From: Harmonia axyridis
Lineage: Eukaryota > Arthropoda > Insecta > Coleoptera > Coccinellidae
NCBI RefSeq assembly: GCF_914767665.1
Contig: NC_059501.1
Coordinates: 82,744,798 to 82,808,797, forward strand
DNA: 64,000 bases
Direction: 5' to 3'
The position numbers and the translations under genes were made by a program. This document shows, piece after piece, positions 1-12,425 of this stretch. Below the pieces are notes generated by a model, which did not search any database, was not told where the DNA came from, and saw only the letters and a list, made by a program, of their open reading frames with translations. How positions within the stretch are numbered: position 1 is the first letter of the stretch; every line of letters begins with the position of its first letter.

Positions 1-939
1 GAAGTGCAAATTCATTACACCGCCATCTGGTATTCAATTCCGAGAGTTCCATCTTTTCGAAGTTTCATAAATAAATTCTCGTATTTTTTCCATCCGCTGC
101 TTTGGAGCAGCCAATTCCCGACTACGATGGGGTGGGTGTGTTTATGAATAAAATATGGAAAACTTATGATTCAGGTTGCGTCGTTGACAGTCTGGATCCT
201 TTGTTGTTATGCAGGCGGATAATGCAATCTTGGAGGTGTTGAAGTTGTGGGATTGAATGCGCTTCGTTGAATTTGACGATTTAATTTGGAATTGGCAACA
301 GTGTGGGTGAATCTTGTTGTGTATGGTACCCTTTAGTGTGTTCGTTTAGGATATATAGAGCCAGCTTGTCGCGTCACTATGACTGCGAATAGATATCAAA
401 CTAGCTAATAGATGAGTTATCTATGCAAATATGTAATTTGTCGGAAAACGTTTGATATCTGGCAGCAATGAGCAGAGAATGTGTCATTCCATTCATTCAT
501 TGCAACTTGTGCAAGATATGAACGAACTATGAAAGAATTTTGCTTGTAACATATGTAAAACATTTCGGTAGAAAAAACAATAATGTTATACTTAAATATT
601 CTATTGGTTGGAAAATCTGAAATTTTGAAGTTGGAAAACAATAATAACCTCACTAGTCACCTGAATAATATCGTTGAATTCTTAAATTTCCTTCACTATT
701 CAAAAATGAGAAAAGAATTTACTTCAGTTGGATGAAGTGATTCCTCAATACCAGGAAGATGGACGGGAAACATCTGAGAGAAAACATCCAGAACTCCCAC
801 TATTAGCTAAAATCAACAGTTTGATATAAAAACATTGAAATATGTAAACCAATAACCTTTTGAATCTAAAACAATAATTGAATGTACCAAAGATTGTTGA
901 ATTACTGGCTGAAGGACCTTTGGTCGATGGCCAATTGCA
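1..939. other. intergenic, no gene seen
   Basis: AT-rich sequence in which I recognise no coding region, RNA gene or known element. The short open frames have no domain or plausible codon pattern. Confidence 0.5.
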
Positions 940-975
940 TATTCAATAAAGTAATGCTATTATTATTATTATTCA
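940..975 (+). repeat. LINE 3' tail with (ATT)n
   Basis: A CAATAAAG signal is followed within a few bases by an ATT microsatellite. The same arrangement occurs at 12400-12425 on + and near 15303-15345 on -. This is typical of the 3' end of non-LTR retrotransposons that end in short tandem repeats. The body of the element upstream is not recognisable. Confidence 0.4.
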
Positions 976-1215
976 CGGGGACGACGGTTAGCTTCAACAG
1001 AGCAGGAATACCTGCCACACAAGCAACAAAACAATCGAAATTTTGGAGTGTGTGTTGATCACACTTTTTTATTTATGTTCACAATCGATATATATCCTAC
1101 AGATGAAATTCGTTAAGTTATCGAAGACATACAGCCGCCATGGGAAATAATAATAATATTTATTGATTTAATTATTTACCCTGTTCAGCTTTTATTCTAT
1201 GGTGAAATTCAATTT

Positions 1216-2737
1216 CAGGGTTGTTTCTGAATATATTTATTGTTTTGTTTCAAACTGTCATTTGATAGGCAACGTTTTGGGCAGTGCCCTTTTTCAAGCC
1301 TGTAAAATGGAACAATGGAACTAACAGTTAGTTCCAAGGTGATGTTTATTAAGTATGTTTTCGCTGTAAAATCATTCAAAACTCAATAACAACTTGAATC
1401 GATCCAATAAAATTAGTATGAGACATTTCGTCAATCTGGTTGCCTTTTTTCTGAAGTTAGGTTCTTTGGATATGCTTCATGAATGTTCTCATTTTGAAAT
1501 GGAGTCAGTTTATCAACGGCTTCGATTTGAAACTAGTTTTCTGGAAATGCCAAGACGTAAATTAATAAACGCTGAGGCCATCAGAATGCTACAGGGTGGC
1601 CTAACTCAGGTTTTTGTAGCGGAAAGGCTCCGTCAGGCTCAGTCAGCCAAAGTGTGATATCTCGACTTTGGTATAGGTTCAGGGAGACAGGTTTCATGTT
1701 AGAAAGACCAAGGCTTGGTGGGCAACGAAAAACAACACCTTCTCAAGATCGTTTCATCACCGTTTCGGCGAGAAGAAACCCTACATCTACGTGTAGAATG
1801 CTACGGAATACTCTTCAAAATGCAGATGGGGTCCAAGTTTCCATCGAAACCATCAGACGACGTTTGAGAGAGGTGAATCTAGGTTCTAGACGTCTATTGA
1901 GAGTAGTTCCATTAACACGTGACTACAAGCGTCAAAGACTGGAATGGGCAAGGCAACATACCCCGTAATCGTCGCTATGTCCAAGAAGTCCATCCATTCC
2001 GTGGGGGTACTGTTATGGTATGAGCCGGGATATGTTTCAACGGGCACACAGATCTACACATTTGTCCTGGGAATATGACCGCCTCACATTATAGGGAGCA
2101 TGTCATTGACAATGTTGTGCCAAATTTTTACGATACTACGATAATGCTAGACCGCACCGTGCAGCCATAGTTGAGAATGCGCGCGAGGAGCTTGGTATTC
2201 CACATTTACCAATACCTCCGCACTCACCAGATTTGAATTGCATAAAACATGGATGGTATTTGCTCCAAAGAAGATTAGATAATCATCAACCTACCCCAGA
2301 ATCCTTAAATGATCTGAGAGAGCTTCTGCCCCGTTTATGAAACCAAATTCCTCAAGAAATGTTCAACAACCTCGTGTGTAGTAAACAAAGAAGATGTCGA
2401 GCTGTTAATGATGCCCGTGGAGGCCATACATTGTATTGATAGTCTCAAAATGCTTGAATTCTCTGAGAATAAAATTTTGTTATTTTACTTGATTTTTCTT
2501 AACGATCCTGTATACGCTGGAGACCTACAGGCTAAAATTAATTTTATTTCCTGCAACTTGAAATCATATAAATATGAATTCTCATCACAAAAGTCTCATT
2601 TAAACTATATTTTTTTGCAATTTAAGTCAATAACCCTAACTCATGTGGAGCAGTTTAGTTATGGCTTAATAGTCTGCAAATGTATGATACTAACACCTCC
2701 TTCAAGGATCACGTCTAATTCGCAACCACCCTGTATA
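1216..2737 (+). mobile_element. decayed Tc1-like DNA transposon
   Basis: The interval holds the wreck of a Tc1/mariner-superfamily transposase. It is bounded by imperfect inverted ends: CAGGGTTGTTTC on the left and, read in reverse, CAGGGTGGTTGC on the right. The right end is followed by TATA, fitting a TA target site. The left end is only partly conserved, so that border is uncertain by tens of bases. Length of about 1.5 kb suits the superfamily. Confidence 0.6.
1547..2439 (+). pseudogene. Tc1-like transposase, broken
   Basis: Translation begins MPRRKLINAEAIRMLQGG and continues after a frameshift near 1655 with VISRLWYRFRETG, the helix-turn-helix region of Tc1 transposases. A PRLGGQRKTT segment and an RRRLREVNLGSRR segment follow. 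After about 1967 the block with the first catalytic Asp (usually in a DESR motif) is missing. The reading resumes with a DNARPH-like second Asp near 2140 and a PPHSPDLN-like third-acidic region near 2220, with further stops. It cannot encode an active enzyme. Confidence 0.75.
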
Positions 2738-2764
2738 TTTGTCTACATTCTTAACGAAAAATGA

Positions 2765-5334
2765 GCAGATAAAATCTTCGAATAAAAGTTTCAATTGATC
2801 GCCAAACTCTGAGAAAACAGCCCAAAAACTCGCTTTGATCTATCCAAACCCAATATGTCTTTTATTCGTTCAAGCAACCGAATTTCGGCCAACGTTCGCG
2901 ACAATTTCGTCTGCAAACCCAGCAGATCAACCTCCCAATTCCGCCGACAAAGGATCGCAGCATCCATAAAACTCGATCATATCGAGTCGGGAATACCGCA
3001 CTGATGAATTGATTTAATCTGGAACACGTCCCTTTCTCCCTCCCTCTCTTTTTCTCGGCAAGGCACAAACTTTCGATTGGGCCGAATTGGAAATCTAATA
3101 ATTCCGCCATTGTGAGCAATACTAAGCGCAGGGAAAAGTTCCAGACTATGGGAAGAAACCGACCGAGAGGCACCGGGAGATACGTTCAACGATGTGGAAT
3201 GCATTTTTGCCTTTGTAGCCCACCAAGCGACGTATCGACTTTGGTTATCCAATTTCTTATTGTTTCACCGCGCATACGGGAATTGTGTTGATGGAACATT
3301 GTTGCGATATTGGGTTTGGTGTTTCTTTGCGGGATCAGGTTGCTTGACGTGGAAATATTCGAAGAAAGTTCAGACTTAGAGGCAGAGATTTTAGTGCTCG
3401 TTTATTTCTGAGAGACCTAAGATATCAATAATTTAAATATATATGAGATGTGATCAACCATAGGATGATTGTTATCCGTTATTTTATCTATAATAGGAGT
3501 TCTGTTCTTTTAATTCAATTCTGGCTATCACTCCTTCATTATAGCCATATTTGTTTCCCTGTAGCTTTCCATTGAGGTCTGCTCAAACTGATGATCACTG
3601 AAGGTCAAATCTAGAGAACAAGCCGGATTGTGAGGCTATTAGAAGCGCAATTCGTACAATTTGACTATTGTTCGTTTAGCGATGCTTTCCCGAGCCAAAT
3701 GACATAGGTGCATCCTGTCTCTAGGACGTTGTTTCGTCCTGAGATCGCTGGTGGATTCATGAGTAGGTCAATCCAGCGATCTCTGCCCAAGACACACTCT
3801 CTCACACCATCGTGAAGAGGTGACTCTGCACAAATTCGGGGATTCTTTATAAACTCACCGATGCCTGGCTATAGAGTGACGCGAAGCCAGCAATGCCACC
3901 TCTCGAGCATGCGGAGTCACTACATTCTCATCTATTTGTGACAAGCAGCATTATCTTGGTGAAAAAGACTACTTTCCTCTCAGCCGTCTCTCTCTATGAC
4001 TCAGCGGTGTAGTAATGAGTTCATGTTTCATCCACTGTCTCATATCGATGTAAAAATCCTATTCATTCCTCTCAAATAGCGTTCGAAATCGACAGAACAT
4101 TGAAGCTTTCAATCAGCGGTGCACAAAAGCTGCATCCATTTCGAGTATAGCTTTGTTATGTATGGACCATTGTTCCCACGAAATAGTGAACATATTACCT
4201 TCTGATATCTTCATCTCCATCGCTAAATTTCACCACTTCAATTTATGAAAGCTCAAAACAAAAATGTTTTATGAAACAACATTGATCAGAGTGTTCAGTA
4301 GCATCGTTATAATTAGTCAGCACACCACTTTTGTGGTCGATAGCTGTGCTAGGTTTGTACCGTATTTTTTCATTGAAAAAACCTTGTCACTTGACATTTA
4401 ATTTCTCGATCCAGACTCAACATCATGTTTCATGTACCATGTTCGACATGAGAATTTGAACGAAGGCTGAAATCAATGAATAAGACGAATAAATACTGTC
4501 CAGTGTCCACGTGATCAGCACAATATTTTGCATGAAGATAGAAATTGGTATTTGATACCAACAATATAATTTTCTGCTTGACTTCTCTCTGGTACTGAAC
4601 ATGTTTGGAATATGAAGAATAGGAGAATATTACATCAATAGAATTTCTCACAAGAGCGTTTGAATTTTGATTTAAAACGAATTCGAGTTGAGCATTATTC
4701 TGCCTGGGTAGAACATTTCTAATATCGCTTACTCTATTTTCAGTGCTTATTTCAATATCAGTCAGACATAATGAAGAATAAATACAATACTCTCATCAGA
4801 CCTGAGTGTCTGTAATGTTAAAATATTACTTTCCTTAGAGAACTACTAGGTAATTGCTTCATTTAGAAAATAGCGTCGAGAGAATGTTATAATGAAGCTT
4901 TCGACTCCTTTGTTTCACTTCTCAAGAACGCAACGTCTAGATATCTATCACCAAGCAGACATCTCTCGAATACAGTTTTTTACATCATTTCAATTCGAAA
5001 AGCTATTTCGAAGGCAATATGAATAAATATCTTTATGAATGATATCTCGAGTACTGAAAATTGAAACTAAAATGGTCTTAAATCTTCCTCACTATCACAG
5101 GAAAAGATTTAGGGTGTCGACATAAATCTGTACAGTTGAAACGTCCCTTTCGTTTGGATGAAACTACTTGACGAAATCGTTTTCATTTTACGAGGATCAT
5201 TTCTCGTGGATGTTAAATTTTATTCTCAATCTAGCTTGGGTCGTGTCATGGTGAAAATATATGGCAACAAGAATTTCTACTTCAAGTTGGAAATTAGAGG
5301 GATATTTTCAGGTTTATTTTATTCTGACATTTGA
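2765..5334. other. intergenic with GC-richer patch and hairpins
   Basis: About 2860-3380 is clearly richer in G, C and CpG than its surroundings and has short open frames on both strands without recognisable domains. At 3723-3783 two inverted repeats stand side by side: AGGACG/CGTCCT, then GAGATCGCTGG (3741-3751) with its complement at 3773-3783. From 3800 to 5334 I see no gene or known element. Confidence 0.4.
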
Positions 5335-5845
5335 TGGTGTTTGTGAAAGAACTGGTGTCGTTCTGTACAGAAATTGTTACTGTTTGCTAGGACATTTCCT
5401 AAGAAATAATTATTTCTATTGATTCTAAAAAATGTAGCTTGTTGTAGTGTTGACACAAAGGTTTTTTTATTATTCTTTGTAGAAATGCAAAAATGATATC
5501 TGTAGTCACGTTATTTCAAGATTGAAACACCCATATTATTACTTCTTTTTTTTTCACCTATCCACCATCCACTTCTGAATGAAAGCGTCCTCTATAATCA
5601 TCCACATTTGTCGATCTTTGGCATGCCTCAGCCAGTTTCTATCTAACATCTCTCGGATATTATGCACTCATCTTCTTTGTGGTCTGCCTCTCCTTCTTTT
5701 GGTTTCGCGAAGTTTCCATTGTTATGTTCTTAGTGTTCAACTGCTGTTATTTTGTCTGGTTATGTGATCAGCCCATCTCCTCTTTTTGACCCCTATTTCC
5801 TCCATAACATCCCTGATTTTGGTCTCTTCATTATTTAGTATCGAA
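5335..5845 (-). pseudogene. RTE-like LINE, ORF2 C-terminal fragment
   Basis: Read on the minus strand, the fragment gives a segment with IRDVMEEIGVKKRRWADHI, then WKLRETKRRRGRPQRR followed by a stop where Trp is expected (TGG to TGA), then VHNIREMLDRNWLRHAKDRQ and MWMIIEDAF. This is the RGRP..W.D tail that closes the reverse-transcriptase protein of RTE-type elements. A second copy of the same element lies in the same orientation at 7845-8260. It is non-functional. Confidence 0.7.
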
Positions 5846-6390
5846 GTTAACCCTAAGAAGGAAAAGGCTATTCTCTCCTGCTGAAAATTGAAATATCTCC
5901 TAGAACACATCATAATGTTCGGTAGGAGGATGTAATGGAAAGACGAGGCCAAATATCTGGTAGTGATAGTTGACACAAAGTTCACTCGGAAAAAACACAG
6001 TGTCACTTCTGCCATACAAAGGGAAAAGACAACAGTGGCTTCATAGCAACAGCTACTTTGCAAAAGCAGGAAAATATATATTTTCAACAAGCTTTTCTCT
6101 ACAAGTCCAGCTGGTTTTTACACTGCAATGTCTCATCTGCAGAGACTTCAAGTCATGCAGAATATAATCCTGAGACAAGACATGACATCACCCTGGTTCA
6201 TCAGTAACATATGGATTCTTTAAGACCTGAAAATACTATTTCTAGGTGATCATTCAATAGAATAAGACCTTCAAAGACGCAAACACATTAGAAGGAAGGC
6301 TTGTGACTACGATGAAGAAACCCCGAGATTCAAGAAGCTAGAGCAACAAGAAAACAATCCTTAATGAAGAGCATGTTAAACCAAATATCG
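5843..6390 (+). pseudogene. Jockey-like LINE RT, C-terminal fragment
   Basis: The + strand reads VNPKKEKAI near 5846, then KDEAKYLVVIVDTKFTRKKH near 5940. Shifted frames follow with NIILRQDMTSPWFISN near 6160-6210. These match the thumb and post-RT region of Jockey-type ORF2 proteins (YLGV.LD..L.W..H and APWF..N..). Several stops and frameshifts are present. The fragment abuts the opposite-strand RTE fragment at about 5845, so one probably inserted beside or into the other. Confidence 0.65.
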
Positions 6391-6489
6391 GCTGATCCAG
6401 AGATAGATATGTAATAAGTACTTTCACAATTTTTATTGGCTTATTGTCACTCATTAATTCCCGAAGTAAATAACACCTAGATTGAGCAG

Positions 6490-6803
6490 TACAGGGTGTC
6501 CTATTTTCACTGAGAACATTTCGATAACTATAAGACTTAGAGAAAAAACACTCCCATTGAAAAAGAAGTCAAAAAATCATATACTTAGACTAAAAAAATT
6601 CATTTCTTAGAAACGTTATGTAAGTTGGAAACAATTCTTGAATCGTTTTCTAAATTCTCGCATCTTGATATTTATGATCTGTTTTCTGTTTTCTGTTATC
6701 TCATTATTTCGAAAAAAGAGATCCGGAGTTCATGAAAATTTGTTCTCCAAGTCTTAGAGTTCTCGAGATGGTTCAGTGAGCATCGAATTTGGTACACCCT
6801 GTA
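6490..6803. mobile_element. MITE with long inverted ends
   Basis: The element opens with TACAGGGTGT and closes with its exact complement ACACCCTGTA. Inner sequence also pairs: TTCACTGAGAACATTTCGA and ATAAGACTTAGAG on the left correspond to CTCACTGAACCATCTCGA and CTAAGACTTGGAG read from the right end. The inverted ends are thus about 55 bp in a 314-bp element with no coding capacity, as expected of a non-autonomous DNA transposon. Confidence 0.75.
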
Positions 6804-7844
6804 CAAGGCCTAACTGTACAAGAGAATGAAGTTTTCAGTTCAAAGGAGAAAATCTAAGCAATCTAATAGTTATCTTGGTTCATTCGAAAATAACACAGAT
6901 CATAACGAAATTATTGTTCGAAAAGTATAGCTAAATACCTCGAAAGCTCACTTCCCTGGTAATGATAGCTGTCATTAAGACTAGTGGTGTAATCGAGCGA
7001 TACATACCTCTGAAATCTCTCAGCTTTGTGCCTTATAATTCCATTCATTCAAGAATGAAAAATATAAATGATAAAATCCCCTCTTCAATAAAAACCCAAT
7101 TATTCCCTCTTCCCTTTCATCTAATTATTCTGTCAATTCCATCTCGAATTGGTGTATTAAGAATCCCCCTGAAAAATGGACCACTTTTCTTGTCTGAAAC
7201 CCCCAAATACCACCAAGATGCTGTAAGAACACCCCATCCCCACCCAAGAATAATCCATCTCAAACATTTACATCATTGTCTTCGCATCTTGACGCGAGAT
7301 GATCTCTCATCCCCGTGGACCAACCCAAATTAAGAAATGTGAGGCGGTAATAATAATACCCTCTCTAACTGATTACCATCGTTCATATTGTCCTCGAGGA
7401 TATTACGCGAGAAAAAGGACCTACGCTTTATTTCTGGAATTCTTTTGTACAACACGGGTGGGGGGAGGATTGTGAGACGGATGACTAGCATTACTTCTCG
7501 TGTAGGGTTTAGGATTCAAGAAACGGGAAATATCAAAGTACCGTAATTTACAGTAATTGCCTGGAGAGCGTCTTCGAGACCCATGCTCGAAAAAAAAAGA
7601 TGTCTACTTGATTCCTGAGATGTCGGCGTTTAGGAGGTTTGGGGGTAGTGAGTGGTTAGAAAGGGTGAGGGTTTCAGGAGATGTTGGCTTTTAAAGACTT
7701 CCGATCAACTCTGTTGACTGAAAAAGGGAGCAAATTCAGTGCTGAAAGTGACACATTGCTCATAAAGGGTTATCCATTTTGTATTTCCGAAAAAAACCAT
7801 AAATAATACAAATTTTCATTGAAGATTATTTGATTTAGACTTTA
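6804..7844. other. intergenic, no gene seen
   Basis: A 123-codon open frame at 6962-7333 (+) has no recognisable domain. The stretch near 7180-7550 is somewhat richer in C and G than its surroundings. Nothing else is identified. Confidence 0.4.
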
Positions 7845-8260
7845 GATGGTCTTTGTGAAAGAACTGGTGTTGTTCTGTACATAAATCGTAACTGCACTAG
7901 GACGCTTCCTCAGGAATAATTATTTGTGTTGATTCTAAGAAATGTAGCTAGGAGTAGTGTTGATACAGAGGTCTTTCAATTATTCTTCGTAGAAATGAAA
8001 AAATCAAGTCAATCAAGTTTTTTCAAGATTTAAACATCCATATTATGTCTTCTTCTTTTTCAGCTTTTCACCATTCACTTCTCCCTTTACTCTCCCACAT
8101 CTGTCTATCTCTGGCCTGACTCAGCCAGTTTTTGTCCACCTTCTTTGTGGTCATCCTCTATTTCTCTTGGTTCTGCTTCTGCTATGTCTGAATATCTGAC
8201 CAGCCATCTCCATTTTTTGACTGCTACTTCCTCCATGACATCCCTTAGTTTGGTTCTCCA
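7845..8260 (-). pseudogene. second copy of the RTE-like LINE fragment
   Basis: The interval aligns by eye along nearly all its length with 5335-5845, from GGTCTTTGTGAAAGAACTGG on the left to CATGACATCCCTTAG on the right. The minus strand gives LRDVMEEVAVKKWRW and a degraded GRP-like tail. It is more decayed than the first copy. Both keep the same orientation about 2.5 kb apart. Confidence 0.65.
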
Positions 8261-8309
8261 TAAGAAAAATAAACCATAAATAAAACATTTTCATTGAGAA
8301 TATCGATAT

Positions 8310-8830
8310 TGATCAGTATCTGTGGAACAGAATATCATGTGAATGTCTTTCTCGTGATCACTTACACAGTTCGATCCATGTGTGGTAAATTTTTGATAAC
8401 TCGCTAGCACATTCCGGGCAATAACTCATCAATAGCTTGACGGATATTGGTTTTCAGGTAATCAATAGTCTGAGAATCATAAAAATCCAAAGGCCATAAA
8501 TCATATGATATTGGTGGCCAATTCACATCGCCGAAACAAGAAATTATGAGCCTTGGAAGTTTTTTTTTTAATTAAGCCAAAACAGGTTCTATTGTGTGGC
8601 TTGTTGGACCATCTTACTGCAAGCACATCGCTTCCAATTCCATATCATTAATTTCTGGCAAAAAAACGATAATAATTTAGCTATAGTGATGAGAATTGAC
8701 GATTTGAGTGGCACCTTCGCCATTTTCAAATAAGTACTTCTGTGGATGTGCCATAACGTACCAAGCCAGACCTACTGTTGTGCATGCCTTGAACTGGACA
8801 CATTTGGATCTATATTCGAGACATGGGTAA
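8310..8830 (-). pseudogene. Tc1/mariner-superfamily transposase remnant
   Basis: The minus strand yields a series of mariner-superfamily landmarks: FENGEGATQIVNS, a degraded Q.DGPTSHT second-Asp block, SCFGDVNWPPISYDLWPLD around the third acidic residue, and a DYLKTNIRQAIDELLP tail. The same layout is seen in the transposases at 29433-30354 and 38640-39370, so this is a distant relative. Stops and frameshifts leave no function, and terminal repeats were not found. Confidence 0.6.
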
Positions 8831-8879
8831 CCCATTATTGAGGCACAGCCATACTATGCTGCTGTTTCCTTTCAATAGC

Positions 8880-9400
8880 CTGAACCTTTCTGTGGTAGAG
8901 GCAGAGGAACCTACAAGAATGAGTTTCGGGAGAAACACTCTTGCAGAATCTGCCTAGTTTGAATCATTCCAAAAACATCCTTCAAAAGTTGACACTGCGA
9001 GATCAAAAAAGTATCTGCATCATAGTAAGAATATACTACAACTCCTCACTGGATTCCTAACATAGCATTGCTGCCTCAGAAAAAACCTCATGAGAATGGG
9101 AAATGACGAGTGCAGATTCTCTGGGGGAAAGGAAGAAACTCCGGATTACCTGGTAACGGAATACCTTGCCATCACTAACCAACGAAAAATCTTCTTTGAA
9201 GAAGAAACTTGTAGAAGTGAGGAAGAAACCTTCTAGAAGCAATCCCAGATACTGGAGTTCATTGAAACTCTGGAACTGGAAGGCCAGCTGTAATGGCGAG
9301 AAATGCTCTGATGGGGGGACACAATAGACCATTAGGTTGGAGTGCAACGGAACCCTCCTAAATTCAATTTAAATCTGTAAAAATGTCACTGTTTGGCAAT
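8880..9400 (+). pseudogene. LINE 3' end (post-RNase H region)
   Basis: This segment is near-collinear with 34650-35160. Shared landmarks are EPFCG at the start, a cysteine-containing stretch read as NDECRFSGGKEETPDYLVTE, the phrase CTCTGGAACTGGAAGGC and the final ATGGGGGG.CACAAT.GACC. It is the C-terminal end and 3' UTR of an RNase H-bearing LINE (R1/I/Jockey type). Further pieces of this family or a close relative lie at 34250-35290, 39975-40165 (-) and 61950-62690. Confidence 0.6.
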
Positions 9401-10404
9401 TAGTAATGCCAGTTAGGCTTTGCTAATGTAATAGCTCGAACAAACAAACAACTTGTCAAACAATTTCATGTCTCTATAGAGTACGCAATCATAATCGGCT
9501 TTTGTTGCAACAGGAACCTTCTGAGATTGAGGACTTTGTGTTGGCTTAGTTGCTTCTTTTTATTTTGTAATTGACGTATTTTTATCTCCATCTCCAAATT
9601 GGGCAATTATTCTTCAAATAAAGATAATTGATATTAAGAGTAACTATGTGTAGAAAAGTAATAAGATCAATTTAACAGCTTTCCTGCAAACCTTCCTCTA
9701 GGCCAACTCCTAACCGTTCTAGCCCAAGTAACAAGCTCCGTTCAGCCTCCAAGGACGGCAGTTTGACGAAAAGGGGATATCGATGGGAGAAACCCCCTGT
9801 CTCGTAAATCAATGTGTTATGGAGCAGATAACTCACAATTTATTTCATCGTATGCCGGAGTGGCGCGAATGTATTTCTCCCGATATAGGACGGCATCGGG
9901 CTCTCATGTAGAGGCCTGTTCGCAACTTTTTTCGCATGGCAAAGTCCCCGAGTAGCGTCGAATAAGTGCAGGACGATAAATCTCACCGACTCAAGTTTGA
10001 TACCGTGACAAGTTTCGAAGGGATACGCTGTTAGACTCCCAGCCGATTTCTTTGTATCAAATCGCGCGATAAATATGAGAGATTTCGATGTTTTCAGCGG
10101 AGTCGACACTATAGAACAATAGGAGTTCGTGTTTTCCACTCGGTGAATTGATGCGAATTTGATTTGTCTATGATTGGTAGCTTTCGATGCAGTTCAGATT
10201 TATCAGATGCGCTGAAACTATTGGAACTACTTTTATGACGACTGTTCCTGTGAAGATCGTGAGATGATGTAATCACCAAGAAAATTGTCTCTTTCAGGGG
10301 AAGAGCGAATTTTTACTGAACTCAGAGACACTTCAACCTCAACACAATGACCTCATTACAATCTTTTTATTTTTTAAGTGAGCGTCCCTTTCTATGAAGA
10401 TTTA
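9401..10404. other. intergenic with GC/CpG-richer patch
   Basis: About 9840-10160 is CpG-rich against AT-rich flanks and carries a 99-codon minus-strand open frame without known domains. AATAAAG with an AT-rich stretch near 9616 may be a LINE tail. No gene is called. Confidence 0.35.
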
Positions 10405-10655
10405 TGATAACCATGTATATTTATTGATCTGGAACTAGCTTTTGACACCGCGAATCATGAGGAACTACTGAAGACCTTAGAGGATCACGGAATTAGAAAT
10501 CAACCTCTGGATTGGTAAGAAAGTTACCTATCGACTAGAAGTCAGCGTGTTTAAGTTGGCCGGCATCTTAACTCCTCGTCTCCTGTTGATTGTGGTGTGC
10601 CCCATGGAACTATCTTGGGTCCACTGCTATATATTGTTTATTTGAAATGCTTAAG
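10405..10655 (+). pseudogene. Jockey/CR1-like reverse transcriptase fragment
   Basis: One + frame reads FIDLELAFDTANHEELL, which is RT motif A with the catalytic Asp region. It continues LKTLEDHGIRNQPLDW, hits a stop, then gives ESYLSTRSQRV and GVPHGTILGPLLYIVY, the motif B region (usual form GVPQGSILGPLLF). Only about 80 residues survive, without the FADD box or any endonuclease. Confidence 0.75.
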
Positions 10656-12299
10656 GAAATGGTGGAGGAGATTTTCCATAGTTATACATTTTTTTGGTTA
10701 TAAATAAATGATTACTCTGAATTATGATGAAGAATGTTTTATGCCTTTCTCTACAACCTCTGTGAGGGCTCCCTCTTCTCAATTGCTATTTTTTGTGAAG
10801 AAGAAAATGTTAAAAGCTCTCTATCTGCATCAACACCACCTGACATACTCTAATTCGCGAATTCATCCGATCAAAAAATATTGAACATCATGCGAAAGAC
10901 CTACATATTATGTTTCGATCTGCCTCAAGGTTGCCAACTCGACTATTCAGGCTTCCATCTCATAAAGAAACAGAGAATATATAGCAAGTTCAAGGATGCG
11001 TAACTTATTAGAAGCCACCTCTAAAACCATGTTTTAATTAATTTGCCGTATTCTCGTCTGCTCTTCCATACAGTATTTAGTATCTTTCATAATATTCCTC
11101 TGAAATGAATGATAATTGTGGATTTCGGCCAGTAGCACCAAGAACAAGTGTTATTGTATTTTTTTTGTTACTAGGTAAACTCGGTATTATTTATAGAAGT
11201 ATATGAATGTGGAGGTTCATTTCGCAGACTCCACGCTTTCGTACGTACGAAAAAAAGTACTATTCCATACGTTACATCAGTGGTATCACAGAAATTTATT
11301 ATTTAAAATTATCAATGGTGAAATGAATATTATTTCAGGTAACACCGCACATATTGAATAAATGATATTCAGTAGGATTTCATGTACAGTTAAAATAGGG
11401 CACCAAAAATATTTTATTACTCTTCTTCCTCATTTCTGTTACAGAAACTGTTTGACGTTCAGTAACGAGGAATTCATCTAATTCTATTTGGAATTGTGGG
11501 AACACCTTCTAGAACTGTTAACTTTTTGTTTGCAAGAAGCACATCTCTAAAATAGTTTGTAATATTTTTCTGATTGGACCCTTAACCCACATAACCAGTG
11601 TTGGAAGTCATTTTTTTATTAAGTTATTTATTTTCTTGATAGCAACAAAACTCGCAGCAAATGTATATATTTTTTTTTTATCAGCTAAGTTACTTTTTCT
11701 CCCATAAAAACTCAATTTAATCTATACATTGACACTAGTTGTGCAACTCCTGGTCAAACAACTTGAGATAATGGTACAAGTGCAGTGCTGTTGAGTTATT
11801 TAGAGCTGCAGTGTCGAAGATGAAGGTAGTGAAGAAGAAGAAGTTTGAAAATAGTGGTAAGAATAAATGATTTATTCGATGAAAAAACTGAGTGTGACAA
11901 GACTACAATTGTTGAGTATCTTCTCTAGCCACATGTAGTTACATTTTTCTGGGAATGTTCAAAATGACCTATTTGAGTCGATTACTTAGTTGCGTTCTCA
12001 AGACATCTTAGATGAATAAGAATAATAATGGGTATTAATCTATAGATTTTATAACAGATATATTTGTAGTTCATTTGTGAATTTGTCTGAATCATCTTTC
12101 AGAACTGAAGTCAGGGATGTAGTTTATAGAGCTCAATAACCAGTAACTTTTTTTTGTCATATGACTCACTTATAATTAACTTTGGAACTAGAAAGTTATT
12201 GACATTTTTTCTTTGTGTTACTTACGTTATTTTTCTTCTTTTTCTATCATTATTGTCTCGAAGTATATGAAAGTTTTTTTTTTCATATATTTTTCATCA
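10656..12299. other. intergenic, no gene seen
   Basis: AT-rich sequence. One exact 16-base palindrome, TTTCGTACGTACGAAA, occurs at 11237-11252. No open frame of interest and no known element recognised. Confidence 0.4.
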
Positions 12300-12425
12300 G
12301 GGTTTGAGTGGAAGAGCAGGGTTATATGGCTTCATCACCATCTGAACTCCGCCCTGTGATTTTTTTCTGTTGTTTTTTTGGAATTGTAATATTTTTTCTC
12401 TTCAATAAAGATATTATTATTATTA
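12300..12425 (+). repeat. LINE 3' UTR and (ATT)n tail
   Basis: A G-rich stretch with a possible pairing of GGGTTTGAGTGGAAGAGC and GAACTCCGCCCTG is followed by T-rich sequence, CAATAAAG and an ATT repeat. This matches the tail layout at 940-975 and 15303-15345. The coding part is absent. Confidence 0.4.

Noticed and set aside
2862..3252. Overlapping minus frames of 103 and 91 codons as a gene
   Set aside because: Two overlapping frames without domains in a GC-richer patch. No splice or promoter support.
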